Part shown: one piece after another, positions 1-8,085 of the stretch
Layout: every line of letters starts with the position of its first letter
Numbering within the stretch: the first letter of the stretch is position 1
Origin: Burkholderiaceae bacterium
Lineage (GTDB): Bacteria > Pseudomonadota > Gammaproteobacteria > Burkholderiales > Burkholderiaceae
Length of the DNA: 39,321 nucleotides
Direction: 5' to 3'
Assembly: GCA_947450225.1 (NCBI GenBank)
Contig: CANFUO010000009.1
Span: 1 to 39,321 of the forward strand
Notes under the pieces: generated by a model
What the model was told of the DNA's origin: nothing
Seen by the model: the letters and a program-made list of their open reading frames with translations, nothing else
Databases searched by the model: none
Made by a program: the position numbers and the translations under genes

Positions 1-881
1 AGGCGCTCCAAAGTTTCTGGGTCACGCATGGCTTTGGTTAAGGCAGTATTTAATTTAGCAACCACCTCAGGAGGCATTTTAGGAGGACCAACAAAAGCAT
101 ACCAATTCTCAGCTTGATAGCCCGGGTATCCTTGTTCAGCAATGGTTGGCACGTTAGGTAGAGCAGCGGCACGCTTCGCGCCTGTTACACCAATAGCACG
201 TAATTTACCAGCTTCGACAAATGGTATTGCTGTTGGTGTACTGGCAAAAATCGCTGTGATGTTGCCACCCAAGAGATCATTCATAGCTGGTCCGCCGCCT
301 TTGTAATTGATATGTTGCGCATCCATACCAGCACGAATTTTTAGAAGCTCACCAGCAAGATGTCCCGTACTGCCATTGCCTGATGAACCAAAGGTAATGA
401 AAGATTTTTTATCCTTACCTGCTTGCACAAAATCTTTGAGATTTTTAATTGGCGAGTCGGCCTTAACAACTAAGATATTTGAAAAAGTGACTCCCTGAGT
501 AATCATACTAAAGTCTTTTAAGGGATCAAAAGTAGTTCCTTCTGGCATATTGGGATTAATGGCTAAAGACCCAATCGTTGTTAACAAAATTGTGTAGCCA
601 TCTGCTGGAGATTTAACAATATATTCACTAGCAAGATTGCCGCCAGCCCCGGGCTTGTTTTCAATAATGACAGATTGGCCAAGATATTCACTTAGCTTTG
701 GAGCAATTAATCTGGCAGAAGTATCAGAACCTCCACCGGCCGAAAACCCAATAATGAGGCGAATTGGTTTACTTGGATATTCAGTTGTAGATTGTGAAAA
801 CGATGATGAGTTAATACAAAAACTAATAAGTGTAAAAAAAAGTACTCTGAGAAGCCTTACTTGTATTATGTTGAGCATCAT
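1..881 (-). CDS. Bug-family tripartite tricarboxylate transporter receptor, partial
   Basis: Reading leftwards from an ATG at 881, an open frame runs without a stop to the window edge (about 293 codons; the family is usually 320-330 residues, so only the C-terminal end is missing). The N-terminus has a hydrophobic signal-like stretch, then the Bug hallmark YPSKPIRLIIGFSAGGGSD and later ENKPGAGGNLASEYI and TIAEQGYPGY. Bug proteins are periplasmic receptors that hand carboxylates to TctAB-type permeases; no tctA or tctB gene is visible, so the membrane partners must lie elsewhere. It is the last visible gene of the minus-strand operon and starts 13 bases after the stop of the dehydrogenase gene. 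A second ATG at 878 is an equally possible start. The ligand is unknown but is probably the substrate of this cluster. Confidence 0.88.
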   Translation of the reverse strand, partial: MMLNIIQVRLLRVLFFTLISFCINSSSFSQSTTEYPSKPIRLIIGFSAGGGSDTSARLIAPKLSEYLGQSVIIENKPGAGGNLASEYIVKSPADGYTILLTTIGSLAINPNMPEGTTFDPLKDFSMITQGVTFSNILVVKADSPIKNLKDFVQAGKDKKSFITFGSSGNGSTGHLAGELLKIRAGMDAQHINYKGGGPAMNDLLGGNITAIFASTPTAIPFVEAGKLRAIGVTGAKRAAALPNVPTIAEQGYPGYQAENWYAFVGPPKMPPEVVAKLNTALTKAMRDPETLER

Positions 882-894
882 CGTTTAAGCCTTA

Positions 895-1953
895 TTAAAA
901 TTGTAAAGGTTCCACTCCTGCCATTTCAGCGCAAATTTGAAGATTTTTTAATAAACTCGCCGTAATCGGAATGCCTTCTTGATTTCTTTTCTTTTGCGAC
1001 TTTGCGGCGCCATCACCCGGAACACGAATTTCAGTAACATTAGGGAGTGGGGTAGATGATTTTATCTCGTTAATCAGTTGACCGGTAGAACTTAACAAAT
1101 GTTCAAAGCCTGCTAAAAATGCTGGATTCACCGCAATGATGGTTTGACCAGTATTAGTAACGGCTGTTTCATCATCATTAAAGTCGACTAATTGTGTGCC
1201 AACTGCTGCACCATTCATGCAACCAGCCAAAAGAGCGATCATTAATGACAAGCCATAACCCTTATAGTCGCCAATCGGTAAAAGGGTACCTTCTGAAGAT
1301 CGTTTAGGGTCAATCAGTGGATTGCCTTGTTTATCAATCATCCAACCCTGGGGCATTAATTCGCCAGCTTGGGCTTTCATTTTTACTTTGCCATAGGCAG
1401 CAACCGTTGTCGCCATATCTAAAACCACAGGGGACAGGTTGGCGCCGGTTGGTACAGATATGGCAATAGGGTTGGTTGATAACAGTGGATCAACACCACC
1501 CCAGGGCGCCATATGATTTGCGCTACCAACAGCCAAATAGATACCAACCATACCAGCCTCAGAAACGAGGTTGGCATAAGTGGAACCAGCACCTGCATGA
1601 TTGCCATAGCAACATCCCATCCAGCCAATGCCCGTTGTTTTAGCTTTCTCTATCGCCAGTTCAGCACAGCGGTGCATCACAAGATGACCCATTGCGTTAT
1701 CGCCGTGTAATAAACCAATCGACGGTGCATCCTGAATGAGTTTCATGTTCGGATGTAAATTGATGCCGCCTGCTTTGATTCTGCGAGCATATTGAAGAAG
1801 ACGAAAAACGCCGTGACCATCGCCGCCAGACAAATCTGTTCGAACCATTAACTCTGCACACAGTGTTGCTTGCGCAGAAGGCATTCCTAAACCACAAAAT
1901 ACTTGAGTGATAAAGGTACGAACTTGCTGTGCGCTTAAATAATTTGTGTCCAT
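895..1953 (-). CDS. Malate/L-lactate dehydrogenase-2 (Ldh_2) family oxidoreductase
   Basis: The 352-residue protein fits the NAD(P)-dependent Ldh_2 family (YbiC, YlbC, YiaK type), which interconverts 2-oxo and 2-hydroxy acids and is unrelated to classical lactate dehydrogenase. Visible signatures are SGGDGHGVFRL near residues 42-52, NHAGAGSTYA near 118-127 with the likely catalytic His119, and APWGG...STNPIA near 149-164. The length is normal. The start codon lies inside the end of the upstream enolase-superfamily gene (19-base overlap), so the two are probably translationally coupled. Next to a dehydratase or racemase and a lactonase, it probably reduces or oxidises a hydroxy-acid intermediate. 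The exact substrate cannot be read from the sequence. Confidence 0.85.
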   Translation of the reverse strand: MDTNYLSAQQVRTFITQVFCGLGMPSAQATLCAELMVRTDLSGGDGHGVFRLLQYARRIKAGGINLHPNMKLIQDAPSIGLLHGDNAMGHLVMHRCAELAIEKAKTTGIGWMGCCYGNHAGAGSTYANLVSEAGMVGIYLAVGSANHMAPWGGVDPLLSTNPIAISVPTGANLSPVVLDMATTVAAYGKVKMKAQAGELMPQGWMIDKQGNPLIDPKRSSEGTLLPIGDYKGYGLSLMIALLAGCMNGAAVGTQLVDFNDDETAVTNTGQTIIAVNPAFLAGFEHLLSSTGQLINEIKSSTPLPNVTEIRVPGDGAAKSQKKRNQEGIPITASLLKNLQICAEMAGVEPLQF

Positions 1954-3071
1954 ACTTGGCTTCCTGTGGCATATTTTTTAACAGCGGATTCATCAAAATT
2001 AAAGCCAAGACCAGGCTCTTGATGCAGAATCAAGTCACCATTGTTAAAGCCTAATTGTTTATCCAATAAACGACGGAAATTAAGGACCTGATCATCAGTG
2101 AAGAACTCCACAAAACGCGCATTGGGAGTTGCTGCAACGAGAGGTGCATGCAAATCATGGAACCAGTGCGGGCTGATCGTAACCCCTTTAGAGTCAGCAA
2201 AGGCAGCGATACGACGCCATTCACTAATGCCACCACAAACAGCAGCATCTGACTGTAATATTTCACAGCCACCAGCTTCGACTAACTCGCGATGACGCCA
2301 GCGGCCAACTTCGATTTCGCCAGTTGCCACAGTAATACTGGTGCGATTGGCTAGGCGAACATGTAAATCTATGGCATCAGGAGAAAACGGCTCTTCAATC
2401 CAGTAAGGGTTGTATTGCTCAAAGCGTTGAATGTATTCCATTGCTGTAGGCAAATCACGCCAAGCATTGTTGGCATCCATCGTCACGATAATGTCATCGC
2501 CTACTGCGTCGCGGACCGCAGCTAAACGTTCTTCTTCCTCACGTGGCGAGAGGCGGCCAGTTTTCATTTTCACTGCTTTAAAGCCCATCGCAACATATGA
2601 TTCCATTTCTTTTGCAAGCAGAGCAGGAGTTTTGCCATCGACATAATAGCCACCACTAGCATAGGCTGGCACGCGGTCTAAAACGACAGCGCCCAAATAT
2701 TTATGAAGAGGCAAACCAACGGAACGTGCATTTAGATCCCAAATAGCTGTATCCAAAATAGAAATTCCCCGCATCACAGAGCCGGAGCGTCCTTGTAGGA
2801 TGGACTCAGAGTACATCTCTTGCCAGAGACCTTCACTACGATGGCTTTCCTGACCAATAATGATTGGAGCAAGGAGTTGCTCAACAGCAACTTTTGCAAT
2901 TTCACCAGCTTTACTTCCTACATAACAAAATCCGATACCCTCTACGCCATCGGTATTGGTCACTTTGACCAAGCAGTAGTGGCGTTCAGAAACAGTTCTT
3001 GTAGAAAAAGAGGTTACTTGATCTAAAGGGATGCTGACATTTGTTACGTGCACAGATTTGATGATGGACAT
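1935..3071 (-). CDS. Enolase-superfamily enzyme, mandelate racemase subgroup
   Basis: The 378-residue protein has the enolase-superfamily two-domain layout. In the barrel I see VKMKTG (Lys168, Lys170; the KxK base), Asp199 in MDANN, the EEP pair at 226-227, Glu252 in ATGEIE, Asp275 in SDAAVCGG and His302 in SPHWFHD. The KxK plus Asp/His dyad is the mandelate racemase subgroup pattern. Known members racemise mandelate or dehydrate sugar acids such as galactarate or rhamnonate. The upstream SMP-30-type lactonase would suit a pathway through an aldonolactone or another lactone to an acid dehydrated here, but this is inference. The gene follows the GntR regulator by 20 bases. Confidence 0.88.
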   Translation of the reverse strand: MSIIKSVHVTNVSIPLDQVTSFSTRTVSERHYCLVKVTNTDGVEGIGFCYVGSKAGEIAKVAVEQLLAPIIIGQESHRSEGLWQEMYSESILQGRSGSVMRGISILDTAIWDLNARSVGLPLHKYLGAVVLDRVPAYASGGYYVDGKTPALLAKEMESYVAMGFKAVKMKTGRLSPREEEERLAAVRDAVGDDIIVTMDANNAWRDLPTAMEYIQRFEQYNPYWIEEPFSPDAIDLHVRLANRTSITVATGEIEVGRWRHRELVEAGGCEILQSDAAVCGGISEWRRIAAFADSKGVTISPHWFHDLHAPLVAATPNARFVEFFTDDQVLNFRRLLDKQLGFNNGDLILHQEPGLGFNFDESAVKKYATGSQVWTQII

Positions 3072-3091
3072 AGAAATTTCTCTTAAGTTAA

Positions 3092-3835
3092 TTAATGGAG
3101 GGAACTACGAAGATTCATTTTGAAGGTATAGCGATTTTCTGGGTGATGCGTCATGGAGATTTCAAAAGGATTTCCAGCTTGATCAAAGTACCTTCTTAAA
3201 ACAATCAAAGAAGGAGTACCTTGGGGAACGCCTAAAAGCTCAGCATGTTTTTTCGACAATTGAGAAGCAGAAATTTCAACATCAGCATGGGCAATACTTA
3301 CACCAAAATGTTTTTCTATCTGAGCGTAAACCATTTCTCGAGAATGCTCTTTCATTTGGGTTAATTTAGCAAATTTTTGCAAAATATAAATATCTGTCCA
3401 GGCTAATTTGATATTAGTTTCTTGCTCTAGTCTAACAGCACCGATGTGATACCAGGCAGAGCCTAACGGAGCAGTTAATATTTTTTGTAGATGAGAGTCG
3501 CACTCTACATATTCTTCAATATGATTCTCGCGATAGGTATTTCTTGGGTAATTCAAAATTTCCCCAAGCGAGTTAAAGCTTTGGCTAAATTTTCTTGGTT
3601 GAGACGTGGAGATAACTTTCGTGGCGGCACCTTGTTGGCGATGGATAAAGCCATTTTCTTGCATACACTGCAATGCTTGTCGAATAGTTTGCCGACTCAC
3701 CTGAAAATTAATCGCCAATTGCGTTTCAGAAGGTAAGTTATCGCCGACTGTCCAAGTACCTGATTGGATATCATCGACAAGTTGCTCAGCAACTTGTCGA
3801 TATAAAACGCTTCTTTTCACAACTGACTCGAGCAT
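3092..3835 (-). CDS. GntR-family transcriptional regulator, HutC subfamily (UTRA domain)
   Basis: The N-terminal winged helix-turn-helix (about residues 8-75) carries the GntR pattern LPSETQLAINFQVSRQTIRQ. The rest, about residues 95-240, has the features of a UTRA ligand-binding domain, including EISASQLSKKHAELLGVPQG and a C-terminal ISMTHHPENRYTF segment. HutC-type regulators are usually repressors released by a pathway metabolite. The gene starts one base after the stop of the lactonase gene and is followed by the enolase-superfamily gene, so it is probably autoregulated. Likely operators of the TTGT-N4-ACAA type lie at 4775-4790, 4889-4904 and 5854-5869. The effector is unknown. Confidence 0.9.
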   Translation of the reverse strand: MLESVVKRSVLYRQVAEQLVDDIQSGTWTVGDNLPSETQLAINFQVSRQTIRQALQCMQENGFIHRQQGAATKVISTSQPRKFSQSFNSLGEILNYPRNTYRENHIEEYVECDSHLQKILTAPLGSAWYHIGAVRLEQETNIKLAWTDIYILQKFAKLTQMKEHSREMVYAQIEKHFGVSIAHADVEISASQLSKKHAELLGVPQGTPSLIVLRRYFDQAGNPFEISMTHHPENRYTFKMNLRSSLH

Positions 3836-3836
3836 C

Positions 3837-4760
3837 TCAACTCAGACCAAACATTTTCTTACCAGCAACAGGTAAGCGAGCTTTCAGAATATCTCCAGAC
3901 ATTGACTCAGTAATGTAAAGATCACGACCATCGCCACCAGTGCAGATATTTGCTAAGTGATGATGATGTTTGTTCTCAGAGTAAATTAAATGGGTAGGAA
4001 GCATATTGCTATCAAAACGCCAAACACCTACGCCTAAATGACACACGAGTAAGCCATTTTCTGAATCCATTTCGATTCCGTCTGGACCAGCCGCGCCACC
4101 TGATAACTGAATAGCCACCCCGGTTTTGGAAACAGAGCCATCTGCCATAATCGGTAAGCGCCAAATTTGCTGTGAACGTGTTACAGCAACATAACAATGC
4201 TTATCCGTAGTAGATAAAGTAATGCCATTAGGACTTGGAACATTTAAAGCTAAGCGATCTAACTGACCATTGGCACGTAAGCGAAATACCCGACCTGTAG
4301 GATCTGCAATACCCGTTTGACCTTGATCTGTGAAATATAAATCACCATTGGCAGCAAAATGTAAATCATTCAAGCCTTTAAAGGATTCGCTATACATCGA
4401 GCCCAAAATCGTTTCGATTTTTCCGGTTTTTGTATCGAGGCTAAGCAGACCCATTTTGTAATCGCAAATAAATGCTCTGCCATCTTTATGAAACTTCAGC
4501 CCGTTTGGCCAACCATCATATTGGGTGATCAGTTCCCATTCACCTTTAGTAGAAATTCTGAAAATACGTCCATAAGGAATATCAACGAACCATAAGTTAC
4601 CCTCACGATCAAACGAAGGACCTTCGAGAAAACATTCAATTTCCGCGCCTTGACGATTTGGATCAGCCCATGAAGTTCGCTTTGGATTGCGGAACTTAGC
4701 AGGCATAGTCATGAATAATTCAGCTTTAATTAATTCAACTTGTTGAAATGGATTAAACAC
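3837..4760 (-). CDS. SMP-30/gluconolactonase/LRE-type lactonase
   Basis: This 307-residue protein matches the six-bladed beta-propeller SMP-30 family, which hydrolyses sugar or other lactones with one bound divalent metal. The expected metal and active-site residues are present: Glu46 in FLEGPSF, Asn131 in GLNDLHF, Asn178 in SPNGI and Asp227 in GPDGIEMD. I chose the GTG at 4758-4760 because AAGGAG lies eight bases upstream; an internal ATG near codon 17 lacks such a site. It is the first gene of the minus operon, and an operator-like inverted repeat (4775-4790) sits just upstream of its start. There is no signal peptide, so it acts in the cytoplasm. The substrate is unknown. Confidence 0.88.
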   Translation of the reverse strand: MFNPFQQVELIKAELFMTMPAKFRNPKRTSWADPNRQGAEIECFLEGPSFDREGNLWFVDIPYGRIFRISTKGEWELITQYDGWPNGLKFHKDGRAFICDYKMGLLSLDTKTGKIETILGSMYSESFKGLNDLHFAANGDLYFTDQGQTGIADPTGRVFRLRANGQLDRLALNVPSPNGITLSTTDKHCYVAVTRSQQIWRLPIMADGSVSKTGVAIQLSGGAAGPDGIEMDSENGLLVCHLGVGVWRFDSNMLPTHLIYSENKHHHHLANICTGGDGRDLYITESMSGDILKARLPVAGKKMFGLS

Positions 4761-4774
4761 GGGTATAACTCCTT

Positions 4775-4790
4775 ACTTGTACGAACAGGT
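4775..4790. promoter_or_regulatory. Putative HutC/GntR operator 1
   Basis: The site reads ACTTGTACGAACAGGT. It is an imperfect inverted repeat (TTGT-N4-ACAG) that matches the reverse complement of operator 2 at 15 of 16 positions. It lies 14 bases upstream of the lactonase GTG and includes part of its Shine-Dalgarno region's upstream flank. Operators of HutC-subfamily repressors such as TreR and HutC have the form TTGT-N4-ACAA, and the cluster encodes such a repressor. Binding is inferred. Confidence 0.6.
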
Positions 4791-4840
4791 TATGAAAAAA
4801 TAATTTATCCATATAATAAATCGAAAATTATCTTGTATGA

Positions 4841-4852
4841 ATTGTATACAAT
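4841..4852. promoter_or_regulatory. Perfect 12-bp palindrome between the divergent genes
   Basis: ATTGTATACAAT is a perfect palindrome located between the two operator-like repeats. Its arms (TTGT/ACAA) match those of the GntR sites but with a two-base spacer instead of four. It may be a further regulator site or simply part of an AT-rich promoter; the spacing difference makes it a weaker candidate. Confidence 0.35.
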
Positions 4853-4888
4853 GGATTCAATATAAAAGAAATAAAGTATACAGAAGAT

Positions 4889-4904
4889 ACTTGTTCGTAC
4901 AAGT
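4889..4904. promoter_or_regulatory. Putative HutC/GntR operator 2
   Basis: The site reads ACTTGTTCGTACAAGT: six-base arms ACTTGT and ACAAGT are perfectly complementary around a four-base spacer. It ends 22 bases before the ATG of the 3-hydroxyacyl-CoA-dehydrogenase-like gene, mirroring operator 1 at the other end of the same intergenic region. This symmetric placement fits repression of both divergent arms by the HutC-type protein encoded at 3092-3835. Confidence 0.65.
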
Positions 4905-4926
4905 TCGAAATTAGTGGAGAAATTAC

Positions 4927-5847
4927 ATGAAAAAAGTTGTGGTTCTTGGTACGGGAATTATGGCCGTTGGCATTGCAGCAGGTTTTTTAGCGAGTTCGCA
5001 TGCAGTGATATTACTTGGGCGAAGTAAAGAGCGTGCAGAAAGCCAGAAGGATGAAATCCACCAATTAACTAAAGAGATGAATGCTGCTTGGAATCCTGAA
5101 GCAGTTCCCCTTGTTTTCGGGGCTATTGAGGATTGGTCTGATTGGTCTGACGTGATTTGGGTCTTGGAAACCATTAAAGAGGATATGGGTTTAAAACAAG
5201 CATTATTTGCCCAGTTAGATCATCGTGTACCCAAGCACATACCTATTGGTAGCAATAGCTCAGGCTTTCCTATTTCTAAGATCGCCGCAAACTTAGCGAC
5301 TGCCAAACGGATGTTTAATGCCCATTACTTCATGCCAGCGCATATCGTGCCCTTAGTAGAAGTGGTACTAGGGGAGTTCTCTGACCCAGTGATGGGTGAA
5401 CAAGTCTGTCAAATTTACCGCGATGCAGGCAAAAAGCCAGTACTCGTAAGAAAAGATATTCCCGGGTTTTTAGCCAATCGTATCCAGCATGCATTAATGC
5501 GTGAAGCCCTATCCTTGGTCGATGCGGGCATTGCAACGCCTGATGATGTAGATACTGCGGTTCGTTACAGTTTTGGCTTTCGATATGCAGCAGTTGGCCC
5601 GATGACGCAAAAAGAAATCAGTGGCTGGGAGGGTATGGCTGGAGCCTCTGTTGAAATTTGGCCATCTTTATACAATGTGAAGGAATTGCAGCCAGTCATG
5701 GCAAACCTGATCGCGAATGGTAAATATGGCATGAAATCGAAAGAGGGTTTTAGAACCTGGAGTGACGAAGAAATGAAGGAAATGCGTCGTAAATACAGCG
5801 CAAGATTGAAGGGTGCTTTTGATGTTTTACAGATTGAACCCGATTAA
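4927..5847 (+). CDS. 3-hydroxyacyl-CoA dehydrogenase-family NAD-dependent enzyme
   Basis: The 306-residue protein starts with a Rossmann motif (VVVLGTGIMAVGIAAG) and has the 3HCDH active-site pattern: Ser111 in SNSSGF, His133 in NAHYF, Glu145 in VEVV and Asn184 in DIPGFLANRI. The C-terminal domain begins with a helix of the type ALSLVDAGIATPDDVD and has the typical GPM segment. The same fold serves beta-oxidation enzymes, L-gulonate 3-dehydrogenase and carnitine dehydrogenase, all of which oxidise a 3-hydroxyl group next to a carboxyl or thioester. It opens the plus arm of the divergent cluster, and a crotonase and a CoA-transferase follow. The start is set by GTGGAGA upstream of the ATG. A CoA-thioester substrate is likely but not proven. 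Confidence 0.87.
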   Translation: MKKVVVLGTGIMAVGIAAGFLASSHAVILLGRSKERAESQKDEIHQLTKEMNAAWNPEAVPLVFGAIEDWSDWSDVIWVLETIKEDMGLKQALFAQLDHRVPKHIPIGSNSSGFPISKIAANLATAKRMFNAHYFMPAHIVPLVEVVLGEFSDPVMGEQVCQIYRDAGKKPVLVRKDIPGFLANRIQHALMREALSLVDAGIATPDDVDTAVRYSFGFRYAAVGPMTQKEISGWEGMAGASVEIWPSLYNVKELQPVMANLIANGKYGMKSKEGFRTWSDEEMKEMRRKYSARLKGAFDVLQIEPD

Positions 5848-5853
5848 TTTCCT

Positions 5854-5869
5854 AATTGTTATTACAATT
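5854..5869. promoter_or_regulatory. Putative HutC/GntR operator 3, internal to the plus arm
   Basis: AATTGTTATTACAATT has complementary six-base arms AATTGT and ACAATT around a four-base spacer, the same layout as operators 1 and 2. It lies just after the stop at 5847 and about 70 bases before the next start at 5938. It could control an internal promoter for the crotonase and CoA-transferase genes. The core TTGT-N4-ACAA is shared; the outer base and spacer differ from the other two sites. Confidence 0.5.
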
Positions 5870-5937
5870 GTGGGATTGTCGGTTAATATATTCGAGCCGT
5901 CAGTGTAGTTTTTATTAATAATTAAATTGGAGTAGTT

Positions 5938-6813
5938 ATGGAGAATCAGAAAAAATATAAAGACATCATTTTTGAAGTAAAAGATCAAGTAGCTTGGATC
6001 ACGATCAATCGTCCGCGTGTCATGAATGCATTTAGAGAGCAAACTTTAGATGAAATGATTGATGCGGTTAAAGCAACACGTGAAGATCCATCAATTGCTT
6101 GTATCGTCTTTAAAGGCGCTGGAGATAAAGCTTTCTCAGCGGGTGGTGACTTTTATGCCATGAAGCGTTTGACGTTTACGAATGCGTCTATGTGGAATGA
6201 TCGTATGTTAGGTCTAGCAATGGCGATTCGTGGCGTACCTATTCCAGCAATTGCAATGGTCAATGGTTGGTGTATGGGTGGCGGACATGAACTTGCTTTG
6301 TGGTGTGACTTAGTCATTGCCTCCGAGAAGTCGATGTTAGGTCAAACAGGTGCAAAAGTTGGCGCATGTCCAACCGTTGGTGCAACACAATATTTACCAA
6401 GAATTGTTGGCGAGCGTATTGCACGTGAAATGATTTTCTTGGCTAAGCGTTTTGATGCTAAAGAAGCTGAAAAAATTGGCTTGATCAACAAATGTGTACC
6501 TGAAGAAAAGTTAATGGAAGAAACACTTGCTTGGTGTGAAAACATTAAGAGCAATAGTTCACAGACGATTCGTATGACGAAGAAGAGTTTGAACTTTGAA
6601 TCTGATCAGTTATACGCATCATGGCAGCACGGTATGGAATTGTTGGCCTATGTTTGGGGATCTGAAGAAAGCTTAGAAGGTATGAACGCATTCTTAGAAG
6701 GTCGTAAGCCAGACTTCCAAAAATTCCGTTTAAGAAACAAAGAAGCTCTTGCAGACTACATGGATGGCTTTCATAAAAACTTAAACGCGCCGCCTCATAT
6801 GCGTGATCTTTAA
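5938..6813 (+). CDS. Enoyl-CoA hydratase/isomerase (crotonase) family protein, MenB-like subgroup
   Basis: The 291-residue protein is a crotonase: NRPRVMNAF at the N-terminus, oxyanion-hole segments FSAGGD (66-71) and WCMGGGHE (111-118). The motif GQTGAKVG followed by YLPRIVGERIAREM, and the C-terminal FLEGRKPDFQKFR, resemble MenB (naphthoate synthase) and BadI (2-ketocyclohexanecarboxyl-CoA hydrolase) more than ordinary hydratases. In those proteins an Asp follows the GQTG..VG motif; here the corresponding residue is Pro145, so neither reaction can be assumed. With an adjacent 3-hydroxyacyl-CoA-type dehydrogenase and CoA-transferase it may hydrate, dehydrate or hydrolytically open a CoA-linked intermediate. 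The C-terminal extension (about 25 residues) is also unlike short hydratases. Confidence 0.85.
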   Translation: MENQKKYKDIIFEVKDQVAWITINRPRVMNAFREQTLDEMIDAVKATREDPSIACIVFKGAGDKAFSAGGDFYAMKRLTFTNASMWNDRMLGLAMAIRGVPIPAIAMVNGWCMGGGHELALWCDLVIASEKSMLGQTGAKVGACPTVGATQYLPRIVGERIAREMIFLAKRFDAKEAEKIGLINKCVPEEKLMEETLAWCENIKSNSSQTIRMTKKSLNFESDQLYASWQHGMELLAYVWGSEESLEGMNAFLEGRKPDFQKFRLRNKEALADYMDGFHKNLNAPPHMRDL

Positions 6814-6814
6814 A

Positions 6815-8023
6815 ATGTCTGAAGCACATCATATCCCCGAAGGGGCATTAGCTGGTTTTAAGGTCCTTGATCTAAGTCGCATTCTCGCCGGTCCATGGTG
6901 TGGAATGCTACTTGGTGATATGGGTGCAGAAGTGGTCAAAGTGGAGTCCCCAACATCTGGGGATGACACCCGCGCCTGGGGGCCTCCTTTCTTGGAAGGG
7001 GAGTCCTCTTATTACCTTGGCTGTAATCGAAATAAAAGAGGAATCACAATTGATTTTTCTCAAGCAGAAGGTAAGGCTCTTCTTGCCAAATTGATACCGC
7101 ATTTCGATGTTGTTTTAGAGAATTTTAAAAATGGCACTCTGGAAAAATGGGGATTTGATCAAGCTTGGTTTAAAGAACATGCCCCAAAGGTTGTTAGATG
7201 CTCTATCACAGGATATGGCACACAAGGACCGCTTTCACACCTGCCGGGTTATGACTTTATATTACAAGCAGAGTCTGGTCTGATGAGTATTTGTGGTGAA
7301 GAAGATGGTGTGCCGAGTAAATATGGCGTGGCGATTGTTGATTTAGCTACTGGCATGATGGCAGCCAATGTGATTCAAGGTGCGCTTTTGGCAAGATACC
7401 GAACTGGACTTGGACAGCATGTTGAGGTGGCTTTATACGACACATCCATTGCCTTGTTAGCCAACGTAGGCTCCAGTCATTTAGCGACTGGCAAAGAAGC
7501 ACGACGTTTTGGTAATGGGCATCCTACGATTGTTCCCTACACCACGTTTGATGCAGCGGACAAAATGATTGCCCTGGCGATTGGTAATGACGGTCAGTTT
7601 GCTAAATTAGCCGAAATTCTTGGACATCCTGAATGGCCAAAAAACGAAAAATTTAGAACTAATACTGCAAGGATTGCAAATCGTATTGAAGTAGACGGCA
7701 TGGTTGCTGTTGAGTTAAAGAAAATCCAATCCACAGACTTGATCCCCTTGTTGCGAAAGAATGGCATACCAGTTGGACCAGTTAACACGGTTGCTGAAGC
7801 ATTAGCGACTGAGCACACTCTAGCGCGACAAATGATTGTCAAAGCTCAGCACCCAAGCATTGGTGAGTTAAAGGGCTTAGGTACACCTCTAAAGATGCAT
7901 GAAACGCCGACATCCCTGCGTTACCCACCACCGCGTTTGGGAGAGCACACGCAAGAGGTTTTGTCTGAGTATCTGGATCAACAAGCGATTGCCGAACTCA
8001 TGTCCAAAAAAGTAATTGCGTAG
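6815..8023 (+). CDS. CaiB/BaiF family III CoA-transferase
   Basis: The protein (402 residues from the ATG at 6815) is a family III CoA-transferase, which moves CoA between carboxylic acids through an aspartyl intermediate. Evidence: GFKVLDLSRILAGPWCG at the N-terminus, GDMGAEVVKVE, NRNKRGI, and PGYDFILQAESG, whose Asp147 corresponds to the catalytic aspartate. A GTG at 6803 in the same frame would add four residues and overlap the crotonase stop; I prefer the ATG one base after that stop, although no clear Shine-Dalgarno is visible and coupling is likely. It would activate the pathway acid to its CoA ester for the neighbouring crotonase and dehydrogenase. A strong terminator follows. Confidence 0.9.
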   Translation: MSEAHHIPEGALAGFKVLDLSRILAGPWCGMLLGDMGAEVVKVESPTSGDDTRAWGPPFLEGESSYYLGCNRNKRGITIDFSQAEGKALLAKLIPHFDVVLENFKNGTLEKWGFDQAWFKEHAPKVVRCSITGYGTQGPLSHLPGYDFILQAESGLMSICGEEDGVPSKYGVAIVDLATGMMAANVIQGALLARYRTGLGQHVEVALYDTSIALLANVGSSHLATGKEARRFGNGHPTIVPYTTFDAADKMIALAIGNDGQFAKLAEILGHPEWPKNEKFRTNTARIANRIEVDGMVAVELKKIQSTDLIPLLRKNGIPVGPVNTVAEALATEHTLARQMIVKAQHPSIGELKGLGTPLKMHETPTSLRYPPPRLGEHTQEVLSEYLDQQAIAELMSKKVIA

Positions 8024-8040
8024 CCAGTAAAATTTCTGCA

Positions 8041-8068
8041 AAAAAAAACCGCCGAGGCGGTTTTTTTT
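8041..8068. terminator. Bidirectional rho-independent terminator
   Basis: A run of eight A, the GC-rich inverted repeat CCGCC/GGCGG and a run of eight T make a symmetric hairpin that can end transcription from both the CoA-transferase gene (plus) and the convergent SDR gene (minus). Confidence 0.9.
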
Positions 8069-8085
8069 CAGTCTTATTTTTGAAA

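Noticed and set aside
3491..3736. Plus-strand reading frame of 81 codons inside the GntR gene
   Set aside because: It is antisense to a clear HutC-family gene, has no family features and no ribosome site.
4841..4852. Fourth HutC operator
   Set aside because: The palindrome has matching arms but a two-base spacer, so it would place the half-sites on a different helical phase; kept only as a low-confidence site.
1..8023. Carnitine degradation cluster (CaiB, CaiD and carnitine dehydrogenase analogues)
   Set aside because: The crotonase is MenB-like rather than CaiD-like, and a lactonase and MR-type enolase have no place in that pathway.
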